From: Sipunculus nudus
Taxonomy: Eukaryota > Annelida > Sipuncula > Golfingiida > Sipunculidae
Assembly (NCBI GenBank): GCA_026874595.1
Contig: CM049320.1
Coordinates: 17,558,988 to 17,622,987, forward strand
Reading direction: 5' to 3'
DNA length: 64,000 nucleotides
Position numbers and translations under genes: made by a program. Positions 25,363 through 39,390 of this stretch are shown in pieces. Every line of letters begins with the position of its first letter. Within the stretch, counting starts at the first letter, position 1. The notes under the pieces were generated by a model. It did not search any database, was not told where the DNA came from, and saw only the letters and a list, made by a program, of their open reading frames with translations.

Positions 25363-26723
25363 GGGCTCTCCTGTTTACAACACATTTTATATCATGATGA
25401 CGGCTAATCTGTTTACAACACATTTTATATCATGATGACGGCTCTCCTATTAACAACACGTTTTATATCATGATGACGGCTTTTCTGTTTACAACACATT
25501 TTATTTCATGATGAGGGCTCTCCTGTTTACAACACATTTTATATCATGATGAAGGATCTCCTGTTTACAACACATTTTATATTATGATGACGGCCTTTCC
25601 TTTTTACAACACATGTTATATCATGATGACGGCTCTCCTGTTAACAACACATTTTATATCATGATGACGGCTCTCCTGTTTACAACACATTTTATATCAT
25701 GACAAGGGGTCTCCTGTTTACAACACATTTTATATCATGATGACAGCTCTCCTGTTTACAACACATCTTACATCATGATGACCGTTCTACTGTTTACAAC
25801 ACATTTATATCATGATGACTGCTCTCCTGTTTACAACACATTTTATATCATGAAGACAGCTAATTTGTTACAACATATTTTATATCATGATGAGGGCTCT
25901 CCTGTTTACAACACATTTTATATCATGATGAGGGCTCTCCTGTTTACAACACATTTTATATCATGTTGAGGGCTCTCCTGTTTACAACACATTTTATATC
26001 ATGATGACGGCTCTCCTGTTTACAACACATTTTATATCATGATGACGGCTCTCCTGTTTACAACGCATTTTATATCATGATGACGGCTCTCCTGTTTACA
26101 ACACATTTTACATCATGATGAAGGCTCTCCTGTTTACAACACATTTTATATCATGATGACGGCTCTCCTGTTTACAACACATTTTATATCATGATGACGG
26201 CTCCCCTGTTTACAACACATTTTATATCATGATGACGGCTCTCTTGTTTACACTATATTTTATATCATGATGACAGCTCTCTTGTTACAACACATTTTAT
26301 ATCATGATGAGGGCTCTCCTGTTTACAACACATTTTCCATCAGGATGAAGGCTCTCCTGTTTACAACACATTTTATATCATGATGACGGCTCTCCTGTTT
26401 ACAACACATTTTATATCATCATGACGGCTCCCCTGTTTACAACACATTTTATATCATGATGACGGCTCTCCTGTTTACAACGCATTTTATATCATGATGA
26501 CGGCTCTCTTGTTACAACACATTTTATATCATGATGAGGGCTCTCCTGTTTACAACACATTATATCATGATGAGGGCTCTCCTGTTTACAACACATCTTA
26601 CATCATGATGACCGTTCTACTGTTTACAACACATTTATATCATGATGACTGCTCTCCTGTTTACAACACATTTTATATCATGATGACAGTTCTCTTGTTA
26701 CAACACATTTTATATCATGATGA
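25363..26723 (+). repeat. 1,361-bp duplication, copy 2
   Basis: Second adjacent copy. Its left junction joins a GAGGG unit from the end of copy 1 to the GACGGCTAATCTG unit that opens the block (25399). TATTATGATG near 25592 is shared with copy 1 (24222). The same tandem pair reappears in the second 25.5-kb repeat. Confidence 0.88.
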
Positions 26724-27513
26724 GGGCTCTCCTGTTTACAACACATTTTATATCATGATGACGGCTCTCCTGTTTACAACACATTTTATATCATGATGAG
26801 GGCTCTCCTGTTTACAACACATTTTATATCATGATGACGGTTCTCCTGTTTACATCGCATTTTATATCATGATGACGGCTCTCCTGTTTACAACGCATTT
26901 TATATCATGATGACGGCTCTCCTGTTTACAACACATTTTACATCATGATGAAGGCTCTCCTGTTTACAACACATTTTATATCATGATGACGGCTCTCCTG
27001 TTTACAACACATTTTATATCATGATGACGGCTCCCCTGTTTACAATACATTTTATAGCATGATGACGGCTCTCTTGTTTACACTATATTTTATATCATGA
27101 TGACGGCTCTCCTGTTTACAACACATTTTACATCATGATGAAGGCTCTCCTGTTTACAACACATTTTATATCATGATGACGGCTAATCTGTTTACAACAC
27201 ATTTTATATCATGATGACGGCTCTCCTATTAACAACACGTTTTATATCATGATGACGGCTTTTCTGTTTACAACACATTTTATTTCATGATGAGGGCTCT
27301 CCTGTTTACAACACATTTTATATCATGATGAAGGATCTCCTGTTTACAACACATTTTATATCATGATGACGGCCTTTCCTTTTTACAACACATGTTATAT
27401 CATGATGACGGCTCTCCTGTTAACAACACATTTTATATCATGATGACGGCTCTCCTGTTTACAACACATTTTATATCATGACAAGGGCTCTCCTGTTTAC
27501 AACACATTTTATA

Positions 27514-30500
27514 TCATGATGACGGCTCTCCTGTTTACGACACATCTTACATCATGATGACCGTTCTACTGTTTACAACACATTTATATCATGATGACGG
27601 CTCTCCTGTTTACAACACATTTTATATCATGATGACAGCTCTCTTGTTACAACACATTTTATATCATGATGAGGGCTCTCCTGTTTACAACACATTTTAT
27701 ATCATGATGAGAGCTCTCCTGTTTACAACACATTTTATATCATGATGACGGTTCTCCTGTTAACAACACATTTTATATCATGATGACGGCTCTCCTGTTT
27801 ACAACACATTTTATATCATGACAAGGGCTCTCCTGTTTACAACACATTTTATATCATGATGACGGCTCTCCTGTTTACAACACATCTTACGTCATGATGA
27901 CGGCTCTCCTGTTTACAACACATCTTACGTCATGATGACCGTTCTACTGTTTACAACACATTTATATCATGATGACGGCTGTCCTGTTTACAACACAATT
28001 TATATCATGATGACAGCTCTCTTGTTACAACACATTTTATATCATGATGACGGCTCTCCTGTTAACAACACATTTTATATCATGATGACGGCTCCCCTGT
28101 TTACAACACATTTTATATCATGACAAGGGCTCTCCTGTTTACAACACATTTTATATCATGATGACGGCTCTCCTGTTTACGACACATCTTACATCATGAT
28201 GACCGTTCTACTGTTTACAACACATTTATATCATGATGACGGCTCTCCTGTTTACAACACATTTTATATCATGATGACAGCTCTCTTGTTACAACACATT
28301 TTATATCATGATGAGGGCTCTCCTGTTTACAACACATTTTATATCATGATGAGGGCTCTCCTGTTTACAACACATTTTATATCATGATGACGGTTCTCCT
28401 GTTAACAACACATTTTATATCATGATGACGGTTCTCCTGTTAACAACACATTTTATATCATGACGACGGCTCTCCTGTTTACAACACATTTTATATCATG
28501 ACAAGGGCTCTCCTGTTTACAACACATTTATATCATGATGACGGCTGTCCTGTTTACAACACATTTTATATCATGATGACAGCTCTCTTGTTACAACACA
28601 TTTTATATCATGATGAGGACTCTCCTGTTTACAACACATTTTATATCATGATGAGGGCTCTCCTGTTTACAACACATTTTATATCATGATGAGGGTTCTC
28701 CTGTTTACAACACATTTTATATCATGATGACGGCTCTCCTGTTTACAACGCATTTTATATCATGATGACGGCTCTCCTGTTTACAACGCATTTTATATCA
28801 TGATGACGGCTCTCCTGTTTACAACACATTTTACTAAATGATGAAGGCTCTCCTGTTTACAACACATTTTATATCATGATGACGGCTCTCCTGTTTACAA
28901 CACATTTTATATCATGATGACGGCTCCCCTGTTTACAACACATTTTATATCATGATGACGGCTCTCTTGTTTACACTATATTTTATATCATGATGACGGC
29001 TCTCCTGTTTACAATGCATTTTACATCATGATGAAGGCTCTCCTGTTTACAACACATTTTATATCATGATGACGGCTAATCTGTTTACAACACATTTTAT
29101 ATCATGATGACGGCTCTCCTATTAACAACACGTTTTATATCATGATGACGGCTTTTCTGTTTACAACACATTTTATTTCATGATGAGGGCTCTCCTGTTT
29201 ACAACACATTTTATATCATGATGAGGGCTCTCCTGTTTACAACACATTTTATATCATGATGAGGGCTCTCCTGTTTACAACACATTTTATATCATGATGA
29301 CGGTTCTCCTGTTAACAACACATTTTATATCATGATGACGGCTCTCCTGTTTACAACACATTTTATATCATGACAAGGGGTCTCCTGTTTACAACACATT
29401 TAATATCATGATGACAGCTCTCCTGTTTACAACACATCTTACATCATGATGACCGTTCTACTGTTTACAACACATTTATATCATAATGACTGCTCTCCTG
29501 TTTACAACACATTTTATATCATGAAGACAGCTTACTTGTTACAACACATTTTAAATCATGATGAGGGCTCTCCTGTTTACAACACATTTTATATCATGAT
29601 GAGGGCTCTCCTGTTTACAACACATTTTATATCATGATGAGGGCTCTCCTGTTTACAACACATTTTATATCATGATGACGGCTCTCCTGTTTACAACACA
29701 TTTTATATCATGATGACGGCTCTCCTGTTTACAACGCATTTTATATCATGATGACGGCTCTCCTGTTTACAACACATTTTACATCATGATGAAGGCTCTC
29801 CTGTTTACAACACATTTTATATCATGATGACGGCTCTCCTGTTTACAACACATTTTATATCATGATGACGGCTCCCCTGTTTACAACACATTTTATATCA
29901 TGATGACGGCTCTCTTGTTTACACTATATTTTATATCATGATGACAGCTCTCTTGTTACAACACATTTTATATCATGATGAGGGCTCTCCTGTTTACAAC
30001 ACATTTTACATCATGATGAAGGCTCTCCTGTTTACAACACATTTTATATCATGATGACGGCTCTCCTGTTTACAACACATTTTATATCATGATGACGGCT
30101 CCCCTGTTTACAACACATTTTATATCATGATGACGGCTCTCCTGTTTACAACGCATTTTATATCATGATGACGGCTCTCTTGTTACAACACATTTTATAT
30201 CATGATGAGTGCTCTCCTGTTTACAACACATTATATCATGATGAGGGCTCTCCTGTTTACAACACATCTTACATCATGATGACCGTTCTACTGTTTACAA
30301 CACATTTATATCATGATGACGGCTCTCCTGTTTACAACACATTTTATATCATGATGACAGTTCTCTTGTTACAACACATTTTATATCATGATGAGGGCTC
30401 TCCTGTTTACAACACATTTTATATCATGATGACGGCTCTCCTGTTTACAACAAATTTTATATCATGATGAGGGCTCTCCTGTTTACAACACATTTTATAT

Positions 30501-31416
30501 CATGATGACGGTTCTCCTGTTTACAACGCATTTTATATCATGATGACGGCTCTCCTGTTTACAACGCATTTTATATCATGAGGACGGCTCTCCTGTTTAC
30601 AACACATTTTACATCATGATGAAGGCTCTCCTGTTTACAACACATTTTATATCATGATGACGGCTCTCCTGTTTACAACACATTTTATATCATGATGACG
30701 GCTCCCCTGTTTACAATACATTTTATAGCATGATGACGGCTCTCTTGTTTACACTATATTTTATATCATGATGAAGGCTCTCCTGTTTACAACACATTTT
30801 ACATCATGATGAAGGCTCTCCTGTTTACAACACATTTTATATCATGATGACGGCTAAACTGTTTACAACACATTTTATATCATGATGACGGCTCTCCTAT
30901 TAACAACACGTTTTATATCATGATGACGGCTTTTCTGTTTACAACACATTTTATTTCATGATGAGGGCTCTCCTGTTTACAACACATTTTATATCATGAT
31001 GAAGCATCTCCTGTTTACAACACATTTTATATCATGATGACGGCCTTTCCTTTTTACAACACATGTTATATCATGATGACGGCTCTCCTGTTAACAACAC
31101 ATTTTATATCATGATGACGGCTCTCCTTTTTACAACACATTTTAAATCATGACAAGGGCTCTCCTGTTTACAACACATTTTATATCATGATGACGGCTCT
31201 CCTGTTTACGACACGTCTTACATCATGATGACCGTTCTACTGTTTACAACACATTTATATCATGATGACGGCTCTCCTGTTTACAACACATTTTATATCA
31301 TGATGACAGCTCTCTTGTTACAACACATTTTATATCATGATGAGGGCTCTCCTGTTTACAACACATTTTACATCATGATGAAGGCTCTCCTGTTTACAAC
31401 ACATTTTATATCATGA
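27514..31416 (+). repeat. Block related to 13.93-17.68 kb (offset 13.6-13.7 kb)
   Basis: The markers at 13970, 14348, 14612 and 15861 recur at 27554, 27932, 28196 and 29446 (offset 13,584-13,585). The marker at 17489 recurs at 31225 (offset 13,736). The 151-bp change corresponds to four units, one of them short. Private to this copy are the paired unit losses and gains between 27.66 and 28.83 kb, GAGGACTCTCC near 28617, GCTTACTTG near 29530 and GAGTGCTCTCC near 30207. Confidence 0.8.
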
Positions 31417-31795
31417 TGACGGCTAATCTGTTTACAACACATTTTATATCATGACAAGGGGTCTCCTGTTTACAACATATTTTATATCATGACAAGGGCT
31501 CTCCTGTTTACAACACATTTTATATCATGATGACGGCTCTCCTGTTTACAACACATCTTACATCATGATGACCGTTCTACTGTTTACAACACATTTATAT
31601 CATGATGACGGCTGTCCTGTTTACAACACATTTTATATCATGATGACAGCTCTCTTGTTACAACACATTTTATATCATGATGACGGCTCTCCTGTTAACA
31701 ACACATTTTATATCATGATGACGGCTCTCTTGTTTACACTATATTTTATATCACGATGACGGCTCTCCTGTTTACAACGCATTTTACATCATGAT

Positions 31796-34180
31796 GAAGG
31801 CTCTCCTGTTTACAACACATTTTATATCATGATGACGGCTAATCTGTTTACAACACATTTTATATCATGATGACGGCTCTCCTATTAACAACACGTTTTA
31901 TATCATGATTACGGCTTTTCTGTTTACAACACATTTCATTTCATGATGAGGGCTCTCCTGTTTACAACACATTTTATATCATGATGAGGGCTCTCCTGTT
32001 TACAACACATTTTATATCATGATGACGGTTCTCCTGTTAACAACACATTTTATATCATGATGACGGCTCTCCTGTTTACAACACATTTTATATCATGACA
32101 AGGGGTCTCCTGTTTACAACACATTTTATATCATGATGACAGCTCTCCTGTTTACAACACATCTTACATCATGATGACCGTTCTACTGTTTACAACACAT
32201 TTATATCATAATGACTGCTCTCCTGTTTACAACACATTTTATATCATGAAGACAGCTAACTTGTTACAACACATTTTATATCATGATGAGGGCTCTCCTG
32301 TTTACAACACATTTTATATCATGATGAGGGCTCTCCTGTTTACAACACATTTTATATCATGATGAGGGCTCTCCTGTTTACAACACATTTTATATCATGA
32401 TGACGGCTCTCCTGTTTACGACACATCTTACATCATGATGACCGTTCTACTGTTTACAACACATTTATATCATGATGACGGCTCTCCTGTTTACCACACA
32501 TTTTATATCATGATGACGGCTCTCCTGTTTACAACACATCTTACATCATGATGACCGTTCTACTGTTTACAACACATTTATATCATGATGACGGCTTTCC
32601 TGTTTACAACACATTTTATATCATGATGACAGCTCTCTTGTTACAACACATTTTATATCATGATGACGGCTCTCCTGTTAACAACACATTTTATATCATG
32701 ATGACGGCTCTCCTGTTTACAACACATTTTATATCATGACAAGGGCTCTCCTGTTTACAACACATTTTATATCATGATGACGGCTCTCCTGTTTACGACA
32801 CATCTTACATCATGATGACCGTTCTACTGTTTACAACACATTTTATATCATGATGACGGCTCTCCTGTTTACAACACATTTTATATCATGATGACAGCTC
32901 TCTTGTTACAACACATTTTATATCATGATGAGGGCTCTCCTTTTTACAACACATTTTATAACATGGTGACGACTCTCCTGTTTACAACACATTTTATATC
33001 ATGATGAGGGCTCTCCTGTTTACAACACATTTTATATCATGATGACGGTTCTCCTGTTAACAACACATTTTATATCATGATGACGGCTCTCCTGTTTACA
33101 ACACATTTTATATCATGACAAGGGCTCTCCTGTTTACAACACATTTTATATCATGATGACGGCTCTCCTGTTTACAACACATCTTACATCATGATGAAGG
33201 CTCTCCTGTTTACAACACATTTTATATCATGATGACGGCTCTCCTGTTTACAACACATTTTATATCATGATGACGGCTCTCTTGTTTACACTATATTTTA
33301 TATCATGATGACGGCTCTCCTGTTTACAACACATTTTACATCATGATGAAGGCTCTCCTGTTTACAACACATTTTATATCATGATGACGGCTAATCTGTT
33401 TACAACACATTTCATATCATGATGACGGCTCTCCTATTAACAACACGTTTTATATCATGATGACGGCTTTTCTGTTTACAACACATTTTATTTCATGATG
33501 AGGGCTCTCCTGTTTACAACTAATTTTATATCATGATGAAGGCTCTCCTGTTTACAACGCATTTTATATCATGATGACGGTTCTCCTGTTTACAACACAT
33601 TTTATATCATGATGACGGCTCTCCTGTTTACAACACATTTTATATCATGATGAGGGCTCTCCTGTTTACAACACATTTTATATCATGATGACGGTTCTCC
33701 TGTTAACAACACATTTTATATCATGATGACGGCTCTCCTGTTTACAACACATTTTATATCATGACAAGGGCTCTCCTGTTTACAACACATTTTATATCAT
33801 GATGACGGCTCTCCTGTTTACAACACATCTTACATCATGATGACCGTTCTACTGTTTAAAACACATTTATATCATGATGACGGCTGTCCTGTTTACAACA
33901 CATTTTATATCATGATGACAGCTCTCTTGTTACAACACATTTTATATCATGATGAGGGCTCTCCTGTTTACAACACATTTTATATCATGATGAGGGCTCT
34001 CCTGTTTACAACACATTTTATATCATGATGAGGGCTCTCCTGTTTACAACACATTTTATATCATGATGACGGTTCTCCTGTTTACAACACATTTTATATC
34101 ATGATGACGGCTCTCCTGTTTACGACACATCTTACATCATGATGACCGTTCTACTGTTTACAACACATTTATATCATGAT
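31796..34180 (+). repeat. 2.6-kb tandem triplet, copy 1 (with 265-bp deletion)
   Basis: Opens at the GAAGG unit that precedes GACGGCTAATCTG, CTATTAAC and the rare CATGATTACGGC unit. The same opening recurs at 34181 and 36794. This copy is 2,385 bp because seven units are missing near 32.46 kb. The equivalent in the second 25.5-kb repeat (57341-59990) is 2,650 bp. Markers: 32171 and 32548. Confidence 0.88.
32460..32535. other. Site of a seven-unit (265-bp) deletion
   Basis: In sister copies (34820-35198, 37433-37811, 57980-58358) the marker preceding the TTTACCACAC unit and the next GACCGTTCTACTG marker lie 378 bp apart. Here they are 113 bp apart (32435 to 32548). The missing 265 bp equals six 38-bp units plus one 37-bp GACAGCTCTCTTG unit. 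The join passes from the TTTACCACAC unit to a unit ending CATCTTACATC with register kept. All sisters have the long form, so this is a loss in this copy. Confidence 0.9.
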
Positions 34181-36793
34181 GAAGGCTCTCCTGTTTACAA
34201 CACATTTTATATCATGATGACGGCTAATCTGTTTACAACACATTTTATATCATGATGACGGCTCTCCTATTAACAACACGTTTTATATCATGATTACGGC
34301 TTTTCTGTTTACAACACATTTCATTTCATGATGAGGGCTCTCCTGTTTACAACACATTTTATATCATGATGAGGGCTCTCCTGTTTACAACACATTTTAT
34401 ATCATGATGACGGTTCTCCTGTTAACAACACATTTTATATCATGATGACGGCTCTCCTGTTTACAACACATTTTATATCATGACAAGGGGTCTCCTGTTT
34501 ACAACACATTTTATATCATGATGACAGCTCTCCTGTTTACAACACATCTTACATCATGATGACCGTTCTACTGTTTACAACACATTTATATCATAATGAC
34601 TGCTCTCCTGTTTACAACACATTTTATATCATGAAGACAGCTAACTTGTTACAACACATTTTATATCATGATGAGGGCTTTCCTGTTTACAACACATTTT
34701 ATATCATGATGAGGGCTCTCCTGTTTACAACACATTTTATATCATGATGAGGGCTCTCCTGTTTACAACACATTTTATATCATGATGACGGCTCTCCTGT
34801 TTACGACACATCTTACATCATGATGACCGTTCTACTGTTTACAACACATTTATATCATGATGACGGCTCTCCTGTTTACCACACATTTTATATCATGATG
34901 ACAGCTCTCTTGTTACAACACATTTTATATCATGATGAGGGCTCTCCTGTTTACAACACATTTTATATCATGATGAGGGCTCTCCTGTTTACAACACATT
35001 TTATATCATGATGAGGGCTCTCCTGTTTACAACACATTTTATATCAAGATGACGGTTCTCCTGTTAACAACACATTTTATATCATGATGACGGCTCTCCT
35101 GTTTACAACACATTTTATATCATGACAAGGGTTCTCCTGTTTACAACACATTTTATATCATGATGACGGCTCTCCTGTTTACAACACATCTTACATCATG
35201 ATGACCGTTCTACTGTTTACAACACATTTATATCATGATGACGGCTGTCCTGTTTACAACACATTTTATATCATGATGACAGCTCTCTTGTTACAAAACA
35301 TTTTATATCATGATGACGGCTCTCCTGTTAACAACACATTTTATATCATGATGACGGCTCTCCTGTTTACAACACATTTTATATCATGACAAGGGCTCTC
35401 CTGTTTACAACACATTTTATATCATGATGACGGCTCTCCTGTTTACGACACATCTTACATCATGATGACCGTTCTACTGTTTACAACACATTTTATATCA
35501 TGATGACGGCTCTCCTGTTTACAACACATTTTATATCATGATGACAGCTCTCTTGTTACAACACATTTTATATCATGATGAGGGCTCTCCTTTTTACAAC
35601 ACATTTTATATCATGGTGACGACTCTCCTGTTTACAACACATTTTATATCATGATGAGGGCTCTCCTGTTTACAACACATTTTATATCATGATGACGGTT
35701 CTCCTGTTAACAACACATTTTATATCATGATGACGGCTCTCCTGTTTACAACACATTTTATATCATGACAAGGGCTCTCCTGTTTACAACACATTTTATA
35801 TCATGATGACGGCTCTCCTGTTTACAACACATCTTACATCATGATGAAGGCTCTCCTGTTTACAACACATTTTATATCATGATGACGGCTCTCCTGTTTA
35901 CAACACATTTTATATCATGATGACGGCTCTCTTGTTTACACTATATTTTATATCATGATGACGGCTCTCCTGTTTACAACACATTTTACATCATGATGAA
36001 GGCTCTCCTGTTTACAACACATTTTATATCATGATGACGGCTAATCTGTTTACAACACATTTCATATCATGATGACGGCTCTCCTATTAACAACACGTTT
36101 TATATCATGATGACGGCTTTTCTGTTTACAACACATTTTATTTCATGATGAGGGCTCTCCTGTTTACAACTAATTTTATATCATGATGAAGGCTCTCCTG
36201 TTTACAACGCATTTTATATCATGATGACGGCTCTCCTGTTTACAACACATTTTATATCATGATGACGGCTCTCCTGTTTACAACACATTTTATATCATGA
36301 TGAGGGCTCTCCTGTTTACAACACATTTTATATCATGATGACGGTTCTCCTGTTAACAACACATTTTATATCATGATGACGGCTCTCCTGTTTACAACAC
36401 ATTTTATATCATGACAAGGGCTCTCCTGTTTACAACACATTTTATATCATGATGACGGCTCTCCTGTTTACAACACATCTTACATCATGATGACCGTTCT
36501 ACTGTTTAAAACACATTTATATCATGATGACGGCTGTCCTGTTTACAACACATTTTATATCATGATGACAGCTCTCTTGTTACAACACATTTTATATCAT
36601 GATGAGGGCTCTCCTGTTTAGAACACATTTTATATCATGATGAGGGCTCTCCTGTTTACAACACATTTTATATCATGATGAGGGCTCTCCTGTTTACAAC
36701 ACATTTTATATCATGATGACGGTTCTCCTGTTTACAACACATTTTATATCATGATGACGGCTCTCCTGTTTACAACGCATTTTACATCATGAT
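34181..36793 (+). repeat. 2.6-kb tandem triplet, copy 2
   Basis: The markers at 34556, 34820 and 35198 recur at +2,613. Private variants are GGGCTTTCCTG near 34680, ATCAAGATGACGG near 35047 and TTACAAAACATT near 35293. All of these also occur in the second 25.5-kb repeat at about 60490, 60857 and 61103. The left edge is joined through a GACCGTTCTACTG unit (34144) absent from the edges of copies 1 and 3, which explains the 37-bp difference between the 2,613 and 2,650 spacings. Confidence 0.88.
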
Positions 36794-39390
36794 GAAGGCT
36801 CTCCTGTTTACAACACATTTTATATCATGATGACGGCTAATCTGTTTACAACACATTTTATATCATGATGACGGCTCTCCTATTAACAACACGTTTTATA
36901 TCATGATTACGGCTTTTCTGTTTACAACACATTTCATTTCATGATGAGGGCTCTCCTGTTTACAACACATTTTATATCATGATGAGGGCTCTCCTGTTTA
37001 CAACACATTTTATATCATGATGACGGTTCTCCTGTTAACAACACATTTTATATCATGATGACGGCTCTCCTGTTTACAACACATTTTATATCATGACAAG
37101 GGGTCTCCTGTTTACAACACATTTTATATCATGATGGCAGCTCTCCTGTTTACAACACATCTTACATCATGATGACCGTTCTACTGTTTACAACACATTT
37201 ATATCATAATGACTGCTCTCCTGTTTACAACACATTTTATATCATGAAGACAGCTAACTTGTTACAACACATTTTATATCATGATGAGGGCTCTCCTGTT
37301 TACAACACATTTTATATCATGATGAGGGCTCTCCTGTTTACAACACATTTTATATCATGATGAGGGCTCTCCTGTTTACAACACATTTTATATCATGATG
37401 ACGGCTCTCCTGTTTACGACACATCTTACATCATGATGACCGTTCTACTGTTTACAACACATTTATATCATGATGACGGCTCTCCTGTTTACCACACATT
37501 TTATATCATGATGACAGCTCTCTTGTTACAACACATTTTATATCATGATGAGGGCTCTCCTGTTTACAACACATTTTATATCATGATGAGGGCTCTCCTG
37601 TTTACAACACATTTTATATCATGATGAGGGCTCTCCTGTTTACAACACATTTTATATCATGATGACGGTTCTCCTGTTAACAACACATTTTATATCATGA
37701 TGACGGCTCTCCTGTTTACAACACATTTTATATCATGACAAGGGCTCTCCTGTTTACAACACATTTTATATCATGATGACGGCTCTCCTGTTTACAACAC
37801 ATCTTACATCATGAAGACCGTTCTACTGTTTACAACACATTTATATCATGATGACGGCTGTCCTGTTTACAACACATTTTATATCATGATGACAGCTCTC
37901 TTGTTACAACACATTTTATATCATGATGACGGCTCTCCTGTTAACAACACATTTTATATCATGATGACGGCTCTCCTGTTTACAACACATTTTATATCAT
38001 GACAAGGGCTCTCCTGTTTACAACACATTTTATATCATGATGACGGCTCTCCTGTTTACGACACATCTTACATCATGATGACCGTTCTACTGTTTACAAC
38101 ACATTTTATATCATGATGACGGCTCTCCTGTTTACAACACATTTTATATCATGATGACAGCTCTCTTGTTACAACACATTTTATATCATGATGAGGGCTC
38201 TCCTTTTTACAACACATTTTATATCATGGTGACGACTCTCCTGTTTACAACACATTTTATATCATGATGAGGGCTCTCCTGTTTACAACACATTTTATAT
38301 CATGATGACGGTTCTCCTGTTAACAACACATTTTATATCATGATGACGGCTCTCCTGTTTACAACACATTTTATATCATGACAAGGGCTCATATGTTTAC
38401 AACACATTTTATATCATGATGACGGCTCTCCTGTTTACAACACATCTTACATCATGATGAAGGCTCTCCTGTTTACAACACATTTTATATCATGATGACG
38501 GCTCTCCTGTTTACAACACATTTTATATCATGATGACGGCTCTCTTGTTTACACTATATTTTATATCATGATGACGGCTCTCCTGTTTACAACACATTTT
38601 ACATCATGATGAAGGCTCTCCTGTTTACAACACATTTTATATCATGATGACGGCTAATCTGTTTACAACACATTTCATATCATGATGACGGCTCTCCTAT
38701 TAACAACACGTTTTATATCATGATGACGGCTTTTCTGTTTACAACACATTTTATTTCATGATGAGGGCTCTCCTGTTTACAACTAATTTTATATCATGAT
38801 GAAGGCTCTCCTGTTTAAAACGCATTTTATATCATGATGACGGTTCTCCTGTTTACAACACATTTTATATCATGATGACGGCTCTCCTGTTTACAACACA
38901 TTTTATATCATGATGAGGGCTCTCCTGTTTACAACACATTTTATATCATGATGACGGTTCTCCTGTTAACAACACATTTTATATCATGATGACGGCTCTC
39001 CTGTTTACAACACATTTTATATCATGACAAGGGCTCTCCTGTTTACAACACATTTTATATCATGATGACGGCTCTCCTGTTTACAACACATCTTACATCA
39101 TGATGACCGTTCTACTGTTTAAAACACATTTATATCATGATGACGGCTGTCCTGTTTACAACACATTTTATATCATGATGACAGCTCTCTTGTTACAACA
39201 CATTTTATATCATGATGAGGGCTCTCCTGTTTACAACACATTTTATATCATGATGAGGGCTCTCCTGTTTACAACACATTTTATATCATGATGAGGGCTC
39301 TCCTGTTTACAACACATTTTATATCATGATGACGGTTCTCCTGTTTACAACACATTTTATATCATGATGACGGCTCTCCTGTTTACAACG
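36794..39390 (+). repeat. 2.6-kb tandem triplet, copy 3
   Basis: Third copy with markers at 37169, 37433, 37811 and 39100. Private changes are ATGGCAGCTC near 37135, ATGAAGACCG at 37811, GGGCTCATATG near 38388 and TTTAAAACGC near 38817. It leaves the family at about 39390, where ACGCATTTTATATC replaces ACGCATTTTACATC. Confidence 0.86.
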
